Shown here one piece after another: positions 10,037 to 23,596 of a DNA stretch of 37,745 nucleotides. The position numbers and the translations under genes are program-made. The stretch spans positions 1 through 37,745 of the forward strand of contig JAGRCP010000010.1 in the NCBI GenBank assembly GCA_020433455.1, in the 5' to 3' direction. Below the pieces are notes generated by a model that saw only the letters and a list, made by a program, of their open reading frames with translations, made no database searches and was not told where the DNA came from. The DNA is from Caldilineaceae bacterium. Its GTDB lineage: Bacteria; Chloroflexota; Anaerolineae; Caldilineales; Caldilineaceae. Position 1 is the first letter of the stretch, and the number at the start of each line of letters is the position of its first letter.

Positions 10037-11521
10037 ATGCGAATTATCTTAGCCAGTCCGGAAGCCAAAGTTTGGAGTGCGCGCAAGCACATTCCGCTGG
10101 GATTGGGCTATCTGGCGGCTGTGCTGCGTGAAGGCGGTCACGAGGTCATGATTTATGACGCGGCCATTGAAGATGTGACCGTGGATTTTTACCTGGACCG
10201 CGGCGAGATGGAGGGGCGGCCCTTCGATCTGATCGGCATCACGGCGACCACGCCCCTCATCGAAGAGGCCTGGCAGATGGCCGCGCTGTGTAAGCGGCGC
10301 GGGCTCTATACGGTCCTCGGCGGGCCGCATCTGACCATCATGCCGCTGGAATCGCTGGAAGCGCCCCACAGCGATTATGTGGATTACATTTTCAAGGGCG
10401 AGGCTGAATACAGCTTTTTGGAATTGGTCAACATTCTGGAAGCGGGCGGCGAGCCGGGCGTCATTCCGGGGATTCACTTCCGCCGGGGCGACGAGCTCAT
10501 CATCAGCCCGGAAAGCCCCATGATTCCCGATCTGGACGCCTTGCCCTTCCCGGCTCACGATCTCTTCAAGATCGACCGCTACACCAATCTCCAGCCCCTC
10601 ACCGACGGGTTGGACCCCAACGCGCGCAGCTTTACTATCCTCACCAGCCGGGGCTGCCCTTATAAATGCACTTTCTGCTCCAAACCGGTTACGGGCGACA
10701 CGTGGCGCGCCCGCTCTGTAGAGAGCGTGGTGCAGGAATGGAAGTGGCTGGTTCACGGTCTGGGCGCGACGGAGATCGGCGTTACCGATGATATCTGGAA
10801 TCTGAAGCTGCCCCGGGCCAAGGAACTCTGCCGTCGTCTGGTGGAGGAAGGGCTGAATACCGTTCCCTGGGTGACCGTCCACGGCATGAAGGCCAACCAC
10901 GGGGACCTGGAACTCTATCAGCTGATGAAGGCCGCCGGCTGCAAGCGGGTGGGATTCGGCGTGGAGAACGGCGACGAGCATATGCTGCGTAACGTGATCC
11001 GCAAGGGCCAGACCGTGGACATGGTACGGGAAGCCTTCGCCAACGCCAAGGCCGCGGGACTCCAGACCATGGGCTTCTTCATCTTCGGTATGCCCGGGGA
11101 CAATGAGGAGACCATGGAAAAGACCATTCAACTGGCGCTGGAGCTGGATCCCAAGCTGGCCAACTTTCTGCTGGCCGCGCCTTTTCCCGGCACGGTCATG
11201 TACGACGTGATCATGGAGGGGGGGGAGGTCTATGCCGACAACTGGACCGATTTCGCCATCCACGAACAGAAGGCCCGCTTTACCATGCATGACGACAACT
11301 ACGATCCCGACCTGGTACTGAAGAAGTGGCGGGAGGCTTACCGGCGCTTTTACCTCTACCGCCCGGAACGGGTCTGGGAGAAGATGACGTTTAAGGAAAA
11401 CTGGACGAACCTGCCCAACACCGTCGCGCAGATGAAACGCTTCTTTATCGGCAACAAGGATCAGGCCATGGAAGTGCAGGATGCGATTGGCGGTTCGGCG
11501 GTAAAACAAGGCGTGAATTAG
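10037..11521 (+). CDS. B12-binding-domain radical-SAM enzyme, copy 2
   Basis: A 494-residue paralogue of the preceding gene. The start is placed at 10037 ([10 protein letters not shown]) because this aligns with the neighbour's MRIALINPKF and AGGA lies about 9 nt upstream; an in-frame ATG at 9953 would add 28 residues inside the repeat. The cobalamin domain has [17 protein letters not shown] and [14 protein letters not shown]. The SAM cluster is [11 protein letters not shown] (C207, C211, C214). Other shared parts are [28 protein letters not shown] and an aromatic-rich C-terminus ([17 protein letters not shown]). The pairing with copy 1 suggests two successive or alternative reactions on one scaffold, which is inference. 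Confidence 0.9.
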   Translation: MRIILASPEAKVWSARKHIPLGLGYLAAVLREGGHEVMIYDAAIEDVTVDFYLDRGEMEGRPFDLIGITATTPLIEEAWQMAALCKRRGLYTVLGGPHLTIMPLESLEAPHSDYVDYIFKGEAEYSFLELVNILEAGGEPGVIPGIHFRRGDELIISPESPMIPDLDALPFPAHDLFKIDRYTNLQPLTDGLDPNARSFTILTSRGCPYKCTFCSKPVTGDTWRARSVESVVQEWKWLVHGLGATEIGVTDDIWNLKLPRAKELCRRLVEEGLNTVPWVTVHGMKANHGDLELYQLMKAAGCKRVGFGVENGDEHMLRNVIRKGQTVDMVREAFANAKAAGLQTMGFFIFGMPGDNEETMEKTIQLALELDPKLANFLLAAPFPGTVMYDVIMEGGEVYADNWTDFAIHEQKARFTMHDDNYDPDLVLKKWREAYRRFYLYRPERVWEKMTFKENWTNLPNTVAQMKRFFIGNKDQAMEVQDAIGGSAVKQGVN

Positions 11522-11528
11522 AAAAAAT

Positions 11529-11603
11529 GAGGAATGAGAAACGAGAATGGCCTATTGGCGGGTAATTGTTCCTCATTCCTAATTTCTCATTCCTCATTCC
11601 TTC
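11529..11603. repeat. Intergenic inverted repeat built of TCATTCC heptamers
   Basis: The left arm GGAATGA-GAAACGA-GAATGG is mirrored by TCATTCC-TAATTTC-TCATTCC-TCATTCC. The heptamer differs from that at 9944 but the architecture is the same: 7-bp units, facing arms, a centre of about 20 nt. It fills most of the 107-bp gap between two radical-SAM genes. Confidence 0.75.
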
Positions 11604-11628
11604 TTTATCATGAAGAGTAGACGCTAGC

Positions 11629-12708
11629 GTGATCGGCCTTATCCCCAAACTGCCTCTGTACTGGTCTTTTCGCTCTTTCGGCTGGCCCGCGGTCAAGCCC
11701 TTTTCCATCGTCATCAGCGTGAGTTTTCGCTGTAACAGCAAGTGCCGTACCTGTGATGTATGGCGCAAGCCCAACGATGATCTGAGCGTAGACGAGTGGG
11801 AGCGCGTCTTTGCCAACCTGGGACGCGCGCCTTTTTATATGACGTTTACCGGCGGCGAGCCCTTCCTGCGCAAGGACCTGGACGAACTGGTCATCCGCGG
11901 GTATCGCCACTGCCGCCCCGAAGTGATTACGATTCCAACCAACGGCATGCTGACCGACCGCGTCCTGACCATGACCGAGCGCATGTGCCGCGAATGTCCC
12001 GACAGCAGCATCGGCATCAACCTGAGCCTGGACGGCGTCGGCGATGAGCACGACGATATCCGCGGCGTTGAGGGCAACTGGGCGCTCTCCATGGAGACGT
12101 GGCGCCGGCTCAAGGAACTCCAGACTCGCTACGAGAATCTGGTCCTTACCGTTCACACGGTGGTAAGCCGTTTCAACACCCATCGCTTCCGGGAGATTTA
12201 TGACGGACTCCAGTTTTTGGAGCCCGATTCCTACATCACCGAAGTGGCTGAAGAGCGGGTCGAGTTGGATACTGTGGGCTGGGGCATTACGCCCGTGCCC
12301 GAAGAGTACGATGAAATTGCCGATTTCCTAAGCAAGCGCGCCCGCCAGGCTCCGGCTCGGGGCATTGCCCGCTTTACCCAGGCCTTCCGCGCCCAATACT
12401 ATCAATTTGCCAAGCGCGTCCTCCACGAGCGGGATCAGGTCATCCCCTGTTATGCAGGCTGGGCCAGCGCGCACATCGCCCCTAATGGCGACCTGTGGAC
12501 GTGCTGCATCCGTGCGGAGAGCGCGGGCAACGTGCGCGACCACGACTACGACATCACGCCGCTGTGGCGCGGCCGGGCCATGGAAGAATTACGCGGCAGC
12601 ATTAAGCGCAAGGAGTGCGCCTGCCCCATGGCGAACGCCAATTACGCCAACATGCTGCTTCATCCGCCGACCGTAGCCAGGGTCGTACGCGATGTGGCGC
12701 TGAAATAG
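11629..12708 (+). CDS. Radical-SAM protein with SPASM-like Cys-rich C-terminus
   Basis: A 359-residue radical-SAM enzyme with no B12 domain. The cluster motif is CNSKCRTC (C35, C39, C42), followed by [12 protein letters not shown] (GGEP at 75-78) and [15 protein letters not shown], as in MoaA/PqqE/anSME-like proteins. The C-terminal part has Cys274 in IPCYAG, C292-C293 in GDLWTCCIR and C330/C332, which could hold an auxiliary cluster as in SPASM or twitch domains. The start is GTG at 11629, since an upstream ATG at 11611 runs into a stop. No precursor peptide gene is visible nearby, so a peptide-modifying role is unsupported. It likely acts in the same pathway as the B12 pair. Confidence 0.87.
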   Translation: MIGLIPKLPLYWSFRSFGWPAVKPFSIVISVSFRCNSKCRTCDVWRKPNDDLSVDEWERVFANLGRAPFYMTFTGGEPFLRKDLDELVIRGYRHCRPEVITIPTNGMLTDRVLTMTERMCRECPDSSIGINLSLDGVGDEHDDIRGVEGNWALSMETWRRLKELQTRYENLVLTVHTVVSRFNTHRFREIYDGLQFLEPDSYITEVAEERVELDTVGWGITPVPEEYDEIADFLSKRARQAPARGIARFTQAFRAQYYQFAKRVLHERDQVIPCYAGWASAHIAPNGDLWTCCIRAESAGNVRDHDYDITPLWRGRAMEELRGSIKRKECACPMANANYANMLLHPPTVARVVRDVALK

Positions 12709-12820
12709 GCCGGGTTCGGGCCTGTTTTATGCGGTTGTCGGATGCGTGATCTTGCCACGCGAAATTGGAGTGAATATTGGATGCGTGATGCGTGACTTGC
12801 GATAGAGTGCATCACGCGTT
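12707..12820. repeat. Hairpin and ATGCGTG-heptamer inverted repeat
   Basis: A short stem AGGCC/GGCCT (12707-12723) overlaps the stop codon and is followed by TTTT. Then GGATGCGTGAT (12740-12750), GGATGCGTGATGCGTGAC (12779-12796) and the inverted GTGCATCACGCG (12807-12818) form a third heptamer-type element. The 195-bp gap before the protease start holds nothing else recognisable. Confidence 0.6.
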
Positions 12821-12903
12821 AAGCTGCGCCCTGCATGGATCCCGGAAAAATCATCGGATGTCATCGGATATTGTGCAGGAATAGACCCCAGGCGGCGGCC
12901 CAG

Positions 12904-14217
12904 ATGAGGAACTTATATAAATCGGTTATTCAGCGACTGTTTGCTCTCCCCGGGGGGCGTAAAGTCTTATTCGCCCTGATATTGCTGACGGTCTTTGGCC
13001 TGGGACATGTCTCCGGCTACATGACGCGCGCGGTGCGGGCGCAAAATGCAGAACCGCCGGAATTCGCCCTCTTTTGGGAGGCATGGACGCTGGTCGAGGA
13101 CTATTTTGTGGACCGGGATGAAGTGGCGTCGCTTGATATGACCTACGGCGCCATCCGGGGCATGTTGGCTTCATTGGGCGATGAAAATCATACGGTCTTC
13201 TTTACGCCCGAAGAGGCCGTCCAGCAAGCTGACAGTCTTGAAGGCTCCTTTGAAGGCATCGGCGCCTACGTGGGGACGGAAGACGGGCTTTTCAAGATTT
13301 TGTCTCCTATCCACGGCTCGCCGGCTGAGGCCGCGGGCTTGCTGCCGGGCGATATCGTCCTGGAAGTAGATGGAGAGGATATCTTCGAGCTGGAGGATTG
13401 GGAAGTCATTTCCCTGATTCGGGGACCGGCCGGCTCCCAGGTGACGCTGACCATCCTGCGCGAAGATGTGGATGAACCTTTTCAAGTGGCGGTCACGCGT
13501 GACCGGATTGACGTGGAGAGCGTGCTCTGGGCGCGTATTCCCGGTTCCGAGTTAGCCTACGTGCAGATTACCCAGTTTGCCGCGGATACGGGGCCCGAGC
13601 TGGAGCGGACATTGCTGGCCATCGAGGCGGCGTCGCAGGAGTCGCCCATTCGCGGCATTGTGCTGGACCTGCGCAACAACCCCGGCGGTTATCTTCAGCA
13701 GGCGATTCAGGTGGGCAGCCAATTCCTGGAAAAGGACGCGGTTATCCTCTATGACCGGGACGCAGCGGGCGAGACCCGGACCTACCGCGCTTATGGTCGT
13801 GAGGGCCTCGCGCGCACAATCCCCGTGGTGGCTTTGGTCAATGAGGGCTCAGCCAGCGCAGCCGAGATTCTCGCCGGCGCGCTGCAAGCCAATGACCGGG
13901 CCAAAATTGTGGGCGCGACGACGTTGGGTACGGGAACGGTCCTGCGCCCCTTCCAGCTCAGCGACGGTTCGGTGATTCGCCTGGGCGTCACTAACTGGCT
14001 CACGCCCGACCGCGAGCTGATCAAGGGCGAGGGCATTCATCCGGATGTAGCGGTAGAGCAGCCCATAACAACCCGCATGGTAGACAGCCTTATGCTCGAC
14101 TCGATGAGCGCGGAAGGCCTTTACACCCACGAAGATCGCCAATTTGCCTCCGCACTTTTACTCCTGCGGCTTCAGGTGAATCAGGCCGAGGCTACGCCGA
14201 TTACCTCTGCGCCTTAG
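12904..14217 (+). CDS. S41 C-terminal-processing protease homologue lacking the Lys
   Basis: A 437-residue protein like CtpA/CtpB, which trim the C-termini of exported proteins. An N-terminal membrane segment (about 19-40) places the rest outside the membrane. A PDZ domain spans about 112-200 (GIGAYVGTEDG, HGSPAEAAGLLPGDIVLEVDG). The S41 core has LDLRNNPGGYL (254-264) and NEGSASAAEILAGAL with the likely nucleophile Ser318. The general-base Lys is normally 25 residues later in a GKG motif; here Gly-Thr-Gly occupies that place (Thr343). ATG 12904 is preferred, having AGGCGG upstream; ATG 12835 would add 23 residues lacking signal character. Either a divergent active subfamily or a non-catalytic member. 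Confidence 0.88.
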   Translation: MRNLYKSVIQRLFALPGGRKVLFALILLTVFGLGHVSGYMTRAVRAQNAEPPEFALFWEAWTLVEDYFVDRDEVASLDMTYGAIRGMLASLGDENHTVFFTPEEAVQQADSLEGSFEGIGAYVGTEDGLFKILSPIHGSPAEAAGLLPGDIVLEVDGEDIFELEDWEVISLIRGPAGSQVTLTILREDVDEPFQVAVTRDRIDVESVLWARIPGSELAYVQITQFAADTGPELERTLLAIEAASQESPIRGIVLDLRNNPGGYLQQAIQVGSQFLEKDAVILYDRDAAGETRTYRAYGREGLARTIPVVALVNEGSASAAEILAGALQANDRAKIVGATTLGTGTVLRPFQLSDGSVIRLGVTNWLTPDRELIKGEGIHPDVAVEQPITTRMVDSLMLDSMSAEGLYTHEDRQFASALLLLRLQVNQAEATPITSAP

Positions 14218-14262
14218 CAATTCTTCACCACTCGAATAGCGATTGCAGGATGTCGCCGGGAG

Positions 14263-14315
14263 CGCCGGATTCCAGTTCGGCAAGCGTGCCAGGCTGGAGC
14301 CTGGCGTCTCCGGCG
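14263..14315. repeat. Nested palindrome between the S41 gene and radA
   Basis: An inner palindrome GCCAGGCT-GG-AGCCTGGC (14288-14305) sits inside an outer stem CGCCGGA/TCCGGCG (14263-14269 and 14309-14315). It looks like a dispersed intergenic repeat or a cruciform-prone hairpin. The remaining 14316-14459 shows no gene. Confidence 0.6.
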
Positions 14316-14459
14316 GCGGCCGCAACACCATACCGCTAACTTGAAAACAGACAGTTACTTTGCTGTAAGGGCGCGCTCCAGCTTCCCAATTTCCCCGCTC
14401 CGCCGCTCCGCTGTACAATGTGCGCACAAATGTTCTTATACCCCTGCGAGGTATGCTTT

Positions 14460-15842
14460 ATGGCCAAACTCAAAACCCGATACGTGTGCGCCAACTGCGG
14501 CAGCGTGCAGATGAAGTGGATGGGCAAATGCCCCGATTGCGGTGAATGGAATACGCTGGAGGAGCAGGTCGTGCGCGTCGAGAAGAAGAGCGCGCGCTCG
14601 TCCATGCCCGTGAACGGCGGACTCGGCGGCGGGCCCATTTCTCTCTCCCACGTTTCGGTAGACGGCGCGGATCGCCTGCCCCTGGCCATGACCGAACTGA
14701 ATCGGGTGCTGGGCGGCGGCATCGTGCCCGGCGCAGCCGCGCTGGTAGGCGGCGATCCGGGCATCGGCAAGAGTACGCTGCTCCTGCAAATGGCGGCCGA
14801 GATCGCCAACAGCACCGGTCCGGTTCTCTATGTTTCGGCCGAGGAGAGCGCGCATCAAATCCGCCGCCGCGCCCAGCGCTTGGGGCTGGATGCCGAACGC
14901 CTCTTTTTGCTTTCGGAGATTGTGGTCGAGCAGATCGTGGCCCAGGCCGAGCAGATGAAGCCTGCGCTGCTCATCGTGGACTCGATTCAGGCCATCTATA
15001 CGGAGAACGGGACCAGCGCTGCCGGTACGGTCAGCCAGGTGCGGGATTGCGCGGCCCAGCTTTTGCGCGTGGCCAAACAGCATAACGTGCCCGTCTTTCT
15101 GGTCGGTCATGTGACCAAGGAAGGCGCAATCGCCGGCCCCAAGGTTCTGGAGCACATGGTGGATGTGGTCCTGCAGCTGGAGGGAGAGCGCTTTCACGCC
15201 TATCGCCTGCTGCGCTCGGTGAAAAATCGTTTTGGCAGCACCAACGAAGTCGGCATCTTTGAAATGACCGAGCGCGGCATGTCGGAAGTGGCCAATCCAT
15301 CCGAACTCTTTCTGGCCGAGCGCTTGCCCAATGCCGCGGGCAGCGCCATCGCCGTCTCCATGGAGGGAACGCGGCCGCTGCTGGTGGAGGTCCAGGCCCT
15401 GGCCTCCCATACCGCCTTTAGTCAGCCCCGGCGTACGGCCAATGGCGTGGACCTTAACCGCCTGCTGCTGCTGGCTGCGGTGCTCTCCAAGCGCGTAGGC
15501 ATCAACCTGAGCGATCAGGATATCTTCGTTAACATCGTAGGCGGCATGCGTATCAACGAACCCGCTGCGGATTTGGCCGTAGCCGTGGCCATTGCCAGCA
15601 GCTACCGCAACAAGCCGGTCGCCGCGGATCTGGCTATCGTCGGCGAGGTAGGCTTGAGCGGCGAATTGCGCAGCGTAGGCCAATTGCCGCGTCGCCTGCG
15701 CGAGAGCGCGGAACTGGGCTTTACCCGTGCGCTGGTCCCGCGCAGCATCCTCAAGCGTCAGGGCGAGGAGCTGGCGGCCGGCATCCAGGTCATCGGCGCG
15801 CGCACATTGCAGGAAGCGCTGGAGATCGCACTGACGGGATAA
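14460..15842 (+). CDS. radA: DNA repair protein RadA/Sms
   Basis: A 460-residue RecA-like ATPase that promotes branch migration and processing of recombination intermediates. The start is set at 14460 (MAKLKTRYVCANCG), the usual RadA N-terminus, with GAGG about 8 nt upstream; ATG 14418 would add 14 unusual residues. Domains in order: a four-Cys zinc finger (C10, C13, C24, C27), the Walker A box GGDPGIGKST (97-106), the Walker B-like LLIVDSIQAIY, the diagnostic KNRFG motif (255-259) and a C-terminal Lon-like domain (FVNIVGGMRINEPAADLAVA). All signature parts are intact. Confidence 0.96.
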   Translation: MAKLKTRYVCANCGSVQMKWMGKCPDCGEWNTLEEQVVRVEKKSARSSMPVNGGLGGGPISLSHVSVDGADRLPLAMTELNRVLGGGIVPGAAALVGGDPGIGKSTLLLQMAAEIANSTGPVLYVSAEESAHQIRRRAQRLGLDAERLFLLSEIVVEQIVAQAEQMKPALLIVDSIQAIYTENGTSAAGTVSQVRDCAAQLLRVAKQHNVPVFLVGHVTKEGAIAGPKVLEHMVDVVLQLEGERFHAYRLLRSVKNRFGSTNEVGIFEMTERGMSEVANPSELFLAERLPNAAGSAIAVSMEGTRPLLVEVQALASHTAFSQPRRTANGVDLNRLLLLAAVLSKRVGINLSDQDIFVNIVGGMRINEPAADLAVAVAIASSYRNKPVAADLAIVGEVGLSGELRSVGQLPRRLRESAELGFTRALVPRSILKRQGEELAAGIQVIGARTLQEALEIALTG

Positions 15843-15975
15843 CCGTCACCGCGGTTGCTATGGCCCGGTCCGGAGAGCAAAAGGCTTCACGCCGGCAAGC
15901 CCGACGAACTCGGTCCCACGTCCCCAATTCGTAAGCAAATTTTCCCATCCACGCGCAACTTTCCGCCAATAACTG

Positions 15976-16011
15976 TGTTATGCTTAGAGAACCTTGCCCG
16001 CTTGTGCGGGC
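15976..16011 (+). promoter_or_regulatory. Extended -10 promoter and leader hairpin before fabF
   Basis: TGTTATGCT (15976-15984) is an extended -10 box without a clear -35. The predicted start near 15991 is followed at once by the stem GCCCGC-TTGT-GCGGGC (15996-16011), which would cap the 5' end of the fabF mRNA. The rest of the 226-bp gap from 15843 shows no gene. Confidence 0.45.
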
Positions 16012-16068
16012 GAGACGTTATTGGACGTCACTAATCGTTGTTGAAACAGAGCAGGAAATTTTTACAGT

Positions 16069-17364
16069 ATGGAATATGCAACAAAGGATCATCAGAATCA
16101 ACCGACCCGAATTGTGATCACAGGCATGGGGGCGCTTACGCCTCTGGGGCTCAATATCCCTGACACGTGGGATGCCCTGCTGGCCGGCAAATCGGGCATC
16201 GATTACGTCGAGCGCAACGAGACCACCGAGCCGGGCGCTTACTATGCCGGCGAGTTGAAGGGCTTTGACGCGCGCAACTATATGGATCGCAAGGAAGCTC
16301 GGCGGCTGGATGAGTACATTCAGTTTGCCCTGATCGCCGCCGACGAAGCGATTCAGGACGCCGGTTTGGACCCGGCCGCGGAAGAGCCGGGACGCGTCGG
16401 CGTTCTTCTCAGCAGCGCGGTGGGCGGGCTGAAGACCATCATCCAGGGCCAGCGGGACTTCGAGACCCGGGGACCGCGGCGGGTCAGCCCCTTCATGATT
16501 CCCAACATGCTGGTGGACAGCGCGGCCGGTCATATTGCCATCAAGTACGGCTTCCATGGTCCCAATTATACCGTCACCGCGGCGTGCGCCACGGGGACAG
16601 CCGCCTGCGGCGAGGCTTTCGAAATGCTGCGCCGGGGCGATGCCGACACGGTGGTTGTAGGCGGTGCGGAAGCTGCGCTGCTGCCCGTTATCTTCAGCGG
16701 CTTTGAACTCATGGGCGCGCTGAGCACCAACAGCGCCAATCCGGCCGAATCGTGCCGGCCTTTTGCCGCGGACCGGAACGGGTTCGTCATGAGCGAGGGC
16801 GCGGCCGTGCTGGTTATGGAGACGCTGGAGCATGCGCTGGCCCGGGATGCGCGCATCTATGCCGAGGTCATCGGCTACGGCAACTGCGCCGACGCCTACC
16901 ACATGGCCGCGCCCCACGAAGAGGGCCGCGGTGCGGCCGATACCATGCGCATGGCCCTGGGGAAGGCCGCCGAATACGGCGTTGCGCTCCAGGACGTAGA
17001 TTACATCAACGCCCACGGCACGGCGACCCAGCTTAACGATTTAGCGGAGACGCTGGCCATCAAGCGGGTCTTCGGCGAGCGGGCGTACAACATCCCCATC
17101 AGCAGCACCAAGAGCATGACCGGTCACATGCTGGCCGGCGCGGGCGCGATTGAGGCCATCATCTGCGCCAAGGTCATTGAAAACCAGGTGATTCCGCCCA
17201 CTATCAACCTGCACACGCCCGACCCCGAGTGCGATCTGGACTACACGCCGTTGGCGGCCAGGGAAGCGGACGTCAGCGTAACCCTCAGCAACAGCTTCGG
17301 CTTTGGCGGTCACAATGCGTGCCTCATGCTGCGCCGTTTTGCGACCAACGGACAGTCCGCCTAG
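16069..17364 (+). CDS. fabF: 3-oxoacyl-[ACP] synthase II (KAS II)
   Basis: Condenses malonyl-ACP with a growing acyl-ACP in fatty-acid elongation. The 431-residue protein has the Cys-His-His active site: Cys173 in TAACATGTAA, His316 in NAHGTATQLND and His353 in STKSMTGHMLAGAGA, with Lys348 alongside. The end NSFGFGGHNACL is typical of KAS I/II. The length is close to the usual 410-420, with about 12 extra N-terminal residues. The ATG has AGGAAA about 11 nt upstream. It precedes fabH by 75 bp, so the two are probably co-transcribed. A polyketide synthase role is unlikely without accessory genes. Confidence 0.94.
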   Translation: MEYATKDHQNQPTRIVITGMGALTPLGLNIPDTWDALLAGKSGIDYVERNETTEPGAYYAGELKGFDARNYMDRKEARRLDEYIQFALIAADEAIQDAGLDPAAEEPGRVGVLLSSAVGGLKTIIQGQRDFETRGPRRVSPFMIPNMLVDSAAGHIAIKYGFHGPNYTVTAACATGTAACGEAFEMLRRGDADTVVVGGAEAALLPVIFSGFELMGALSTNSANPAESCRPFAADRNGFVMSEGAAVLVMETLEHALARDARIYAEVIGYGNCADAYHMAAPHEEGRGAADTMRMALGKAAEYGVALQDVDYINAHGTATQLNDLAETLAIKRVFGERAYNIPISSTKSMTGHMLAGAGAIEAIICAKVIENQVIPPTINLHTPDPECDLDYTPLAAREADVSVTLSNSFGFGGHNACLMLRRFATNGQSA

Positions 17365-17439
17365 CTCAAGATGGCGTGAATGCCGTGAAGGCAGTATCAA
17401 TGAGACCGGCGGCCTGATGAAAAGAGAGACGGATCAACC

Positions 17440-18696
<1,257 letters not shown>

Positions 18697-18714
18697 AGGC
18701 CACTGAAGGTAAGC

Positions 18715-18774
18715 AAAAAGGCGTTCCCGCCACAGATCAACATCAGGCTGGTCTGTGGCGGGAACGCCTTTTTT
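18715..18774 (+). terminator. Strong intrinsic terminator after fabH
   Basis: A perfect 22-bp inverted repeat (18715-18736 and 18752-18773) includes GGCGTTCCCGCCACAGA and its complement, has a 15-nt loop, and ends in TTTTTT. The A-run at the left arm would also let it work on the minus strand, for the convergent membrane-protein gene. The rest of the gap to 18953 shows no gene. Confidence 0.9.
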
Positions 18775-18953
18775 GATTTAAAGACGAGCGCGGAAAAGAT
18801 GAACCAATGGTCCAGTTTTTGGGTCAATTATAGTCCGACGCCGACCTCGCGCTAACCGGATCTGTCACAGGGTTAGGCGATCGTAGGGGGATGAGATTGG
18901 CCGTCAATACGGTATGGGGCCGGAGATAATCTCACATAACTACCCGATGATCT

Positions 18954-19445
18954 TTACGCCTCGAATTGGGCGGAAACTTCCGGTTTGATCAGGTACCAGA
19001 TGGTCAGACCGCCTATAACGGTGCCGATGGGAATGCCGAAGAGGCTCAGGCCTGCGACAACGATTGCGCCAATCCGCGCCCACTGGCGCCGTTTGAGCAA
19101 GCCGTAGCCGATGGCCATGAAGAAAACGGTCAGGAACATAAGCGTCCCAGCGATGACGCCCAAAATAGCCGTGGCAATGAGCGCATCCGGATCATCCGTT
19201 ATGCCGACGATGGCCGTAATGGCTGTGGGCAATGACATCCCCAACGTCCCCAGCATGAACAGCCCTCCCAACACAAAATGATAAATTGAGAGTAGGAAAA
19301 CGCCGTCGGTTTCGTTTTGGCCCGCGGCAGGAATTGACGCGGGCGCGGCTTCCCGTATAACCATGGATTGGGGGTTCGCGTCCGCTTCAGGGGCAGGGGC
19401 GGCGGACTGAGCGCTTATGGTTTGGCTCGTTTCTTGCTGTGTCAT
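18954..19445 (-). CDS. Small integral membrane protein of unknown function
   Basis: A 163-residue protein. Residues 1-45 are polar and Ala/Pro/Glu-rich, followed by three or four hydrophobic segments (about 49-82, 88-117 and 122-152) with a basic turn LLKRRQWAR between the last two. The start is placed at 19445 because AAGG lies about 8 nt upstream; an ATG at 19502 would add 19 residues. I do not recognise the family. The basic-turn arrangement resembles generic small-membrane-protein domains, but nothing in the sequence gives a function. It is divergent from eno and convergent with fabH. Confidence 0.7.
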   Translation of the reverse strand: MTQQETSQTISAQSAAPAPEADANPQSMVIREAAPASIPAAGQNETDGVFLLSIYHFVLGGLFMLGTLGMSLPTAITAIVGITDDPDALIATAILGVIAGTLMFLTVFFMAIGYGLLKRRQWARIGAIVVAGLSLFGIPIGTVIGGLTIWYLIKPEVSAQFEA

Positions 19446-19479
19446 GAAATAACCTTTTGGTTCAATTAGCACTCTCAGC

Positions 19480-19580
19480 TTAACGTCCGTCTGAAAATGC
19501 ACTATAATAAACGGCGCTGTTGCGTGCGCTATCGCGAGCGTGCGCTTGATCGATTATGCGCCGACTCGGTTACTGTCGGC
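19480..19580 (+). promoter_or_regulatory. eno promoter and leader hairpin
   Basis: TTAACG (19480-19485) and a consensus TATAAT (19503-19508) lie 17 bp apart, predicting a leader of about 175 nt for eno. The leader contains the stem GCCGAC/GTCGGC (19560-19580). The opposite strand offers TATTAT in the same place, so a divergent start for the membrane-protein gene is possible. Confidence 0.6.
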
Positions 19581-19665
19581 GGACATTATTACGTATGGGC
19601 GCAGACAAAGTTTCATCTTCCTCTGCGTGCTGTTCGCCGTAAAATCAAATTTTTTCCGATTGTAA

Positions 19666-20979
<1,314 letters not shown>

Positions 20980-21004
20980 TTTGCATGATTTCTGAAGCGT
21001 AACA

Positions 21005-21059
21005 AATTGAGGCGTGCTGCGTGGGAGGAATAAACTCCTCCACGCAGCACGCCTCAATT
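21005..21059. terminator. Bidirectional terminator between eno and the oxidoreductase
   Basis: A stem of about 24 bp (21005-21029 with 21036-21059), one bulged G and a 6-nt loop, made from AATTGAGGCGTGCTGCGTGG and its complement. It lies between two converging genes. AATT at both ends gives weak T-tracts in both directions. Confidence 0.8.
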
Positions 21060-21072
21060 ATTCGTGTTCCAT

Positions 21073-23325
<2,253 letters not shown>

Positions 23326-23446
23326 GGGGATCTCCTGAGAATAGGGCGGATTGTAGCGTCAGTGTAGCAAAGGTTACGGCAGGAATACAAACGAAGTAAC
23401 TCTACGAGCGCCTCCCGGAGGCTAAACGGTGATCAAATGAGAATCT

Positions 23447-23467
23447 GATTGTGCAAGTTGCACAATC
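23447..23467. promoter_or_regulatory. Perfect 21-bp dyad upstream of glnA
   Basis: GATTGTGCAA-G-TTGCACAATC is a perfect palindrome with a 1-nt centre, 129 bp before the glnA start and 121 bp before the divergent oxidoreductase start. It is the size of a dimeric regulator site. It does not fit the TnrA/GlnR form (TGT-NA-N7-TN-ACA). The remaining 23326-23596 shows no gene. Confidence 0.5.
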
Positions 23468-23596
23468 GGCTCTTTGCGCGATTTGTGAAAGATGATGATG
23501 GATTCGCGTTTAAATGGCGCGTACACTTGTTGAATGCCGATTTTACGTTATTGGCGGGAATTATTGTAACTCATTTTTCACTTGAAGGAGATTGTA

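Noticed and set aside
10049-11509. A long minus-strand open frame opposite the second B12 radical-SAM gene
   Set aside because: Composition is His/Gln/Val-rich shadow sequence without motifs, and the plus-strand gene is clear.
8449-12708. RiPP biosynthetic cluster
   Set aside because: No precursor-like small gene, peptidase or exporter is found among the three radical-SAM genes.
16018-17016. A 332-codon minus-strand open frame opposite fabF
   Set aside because: Shadow of fabF; no motif or ribosome site supports it.
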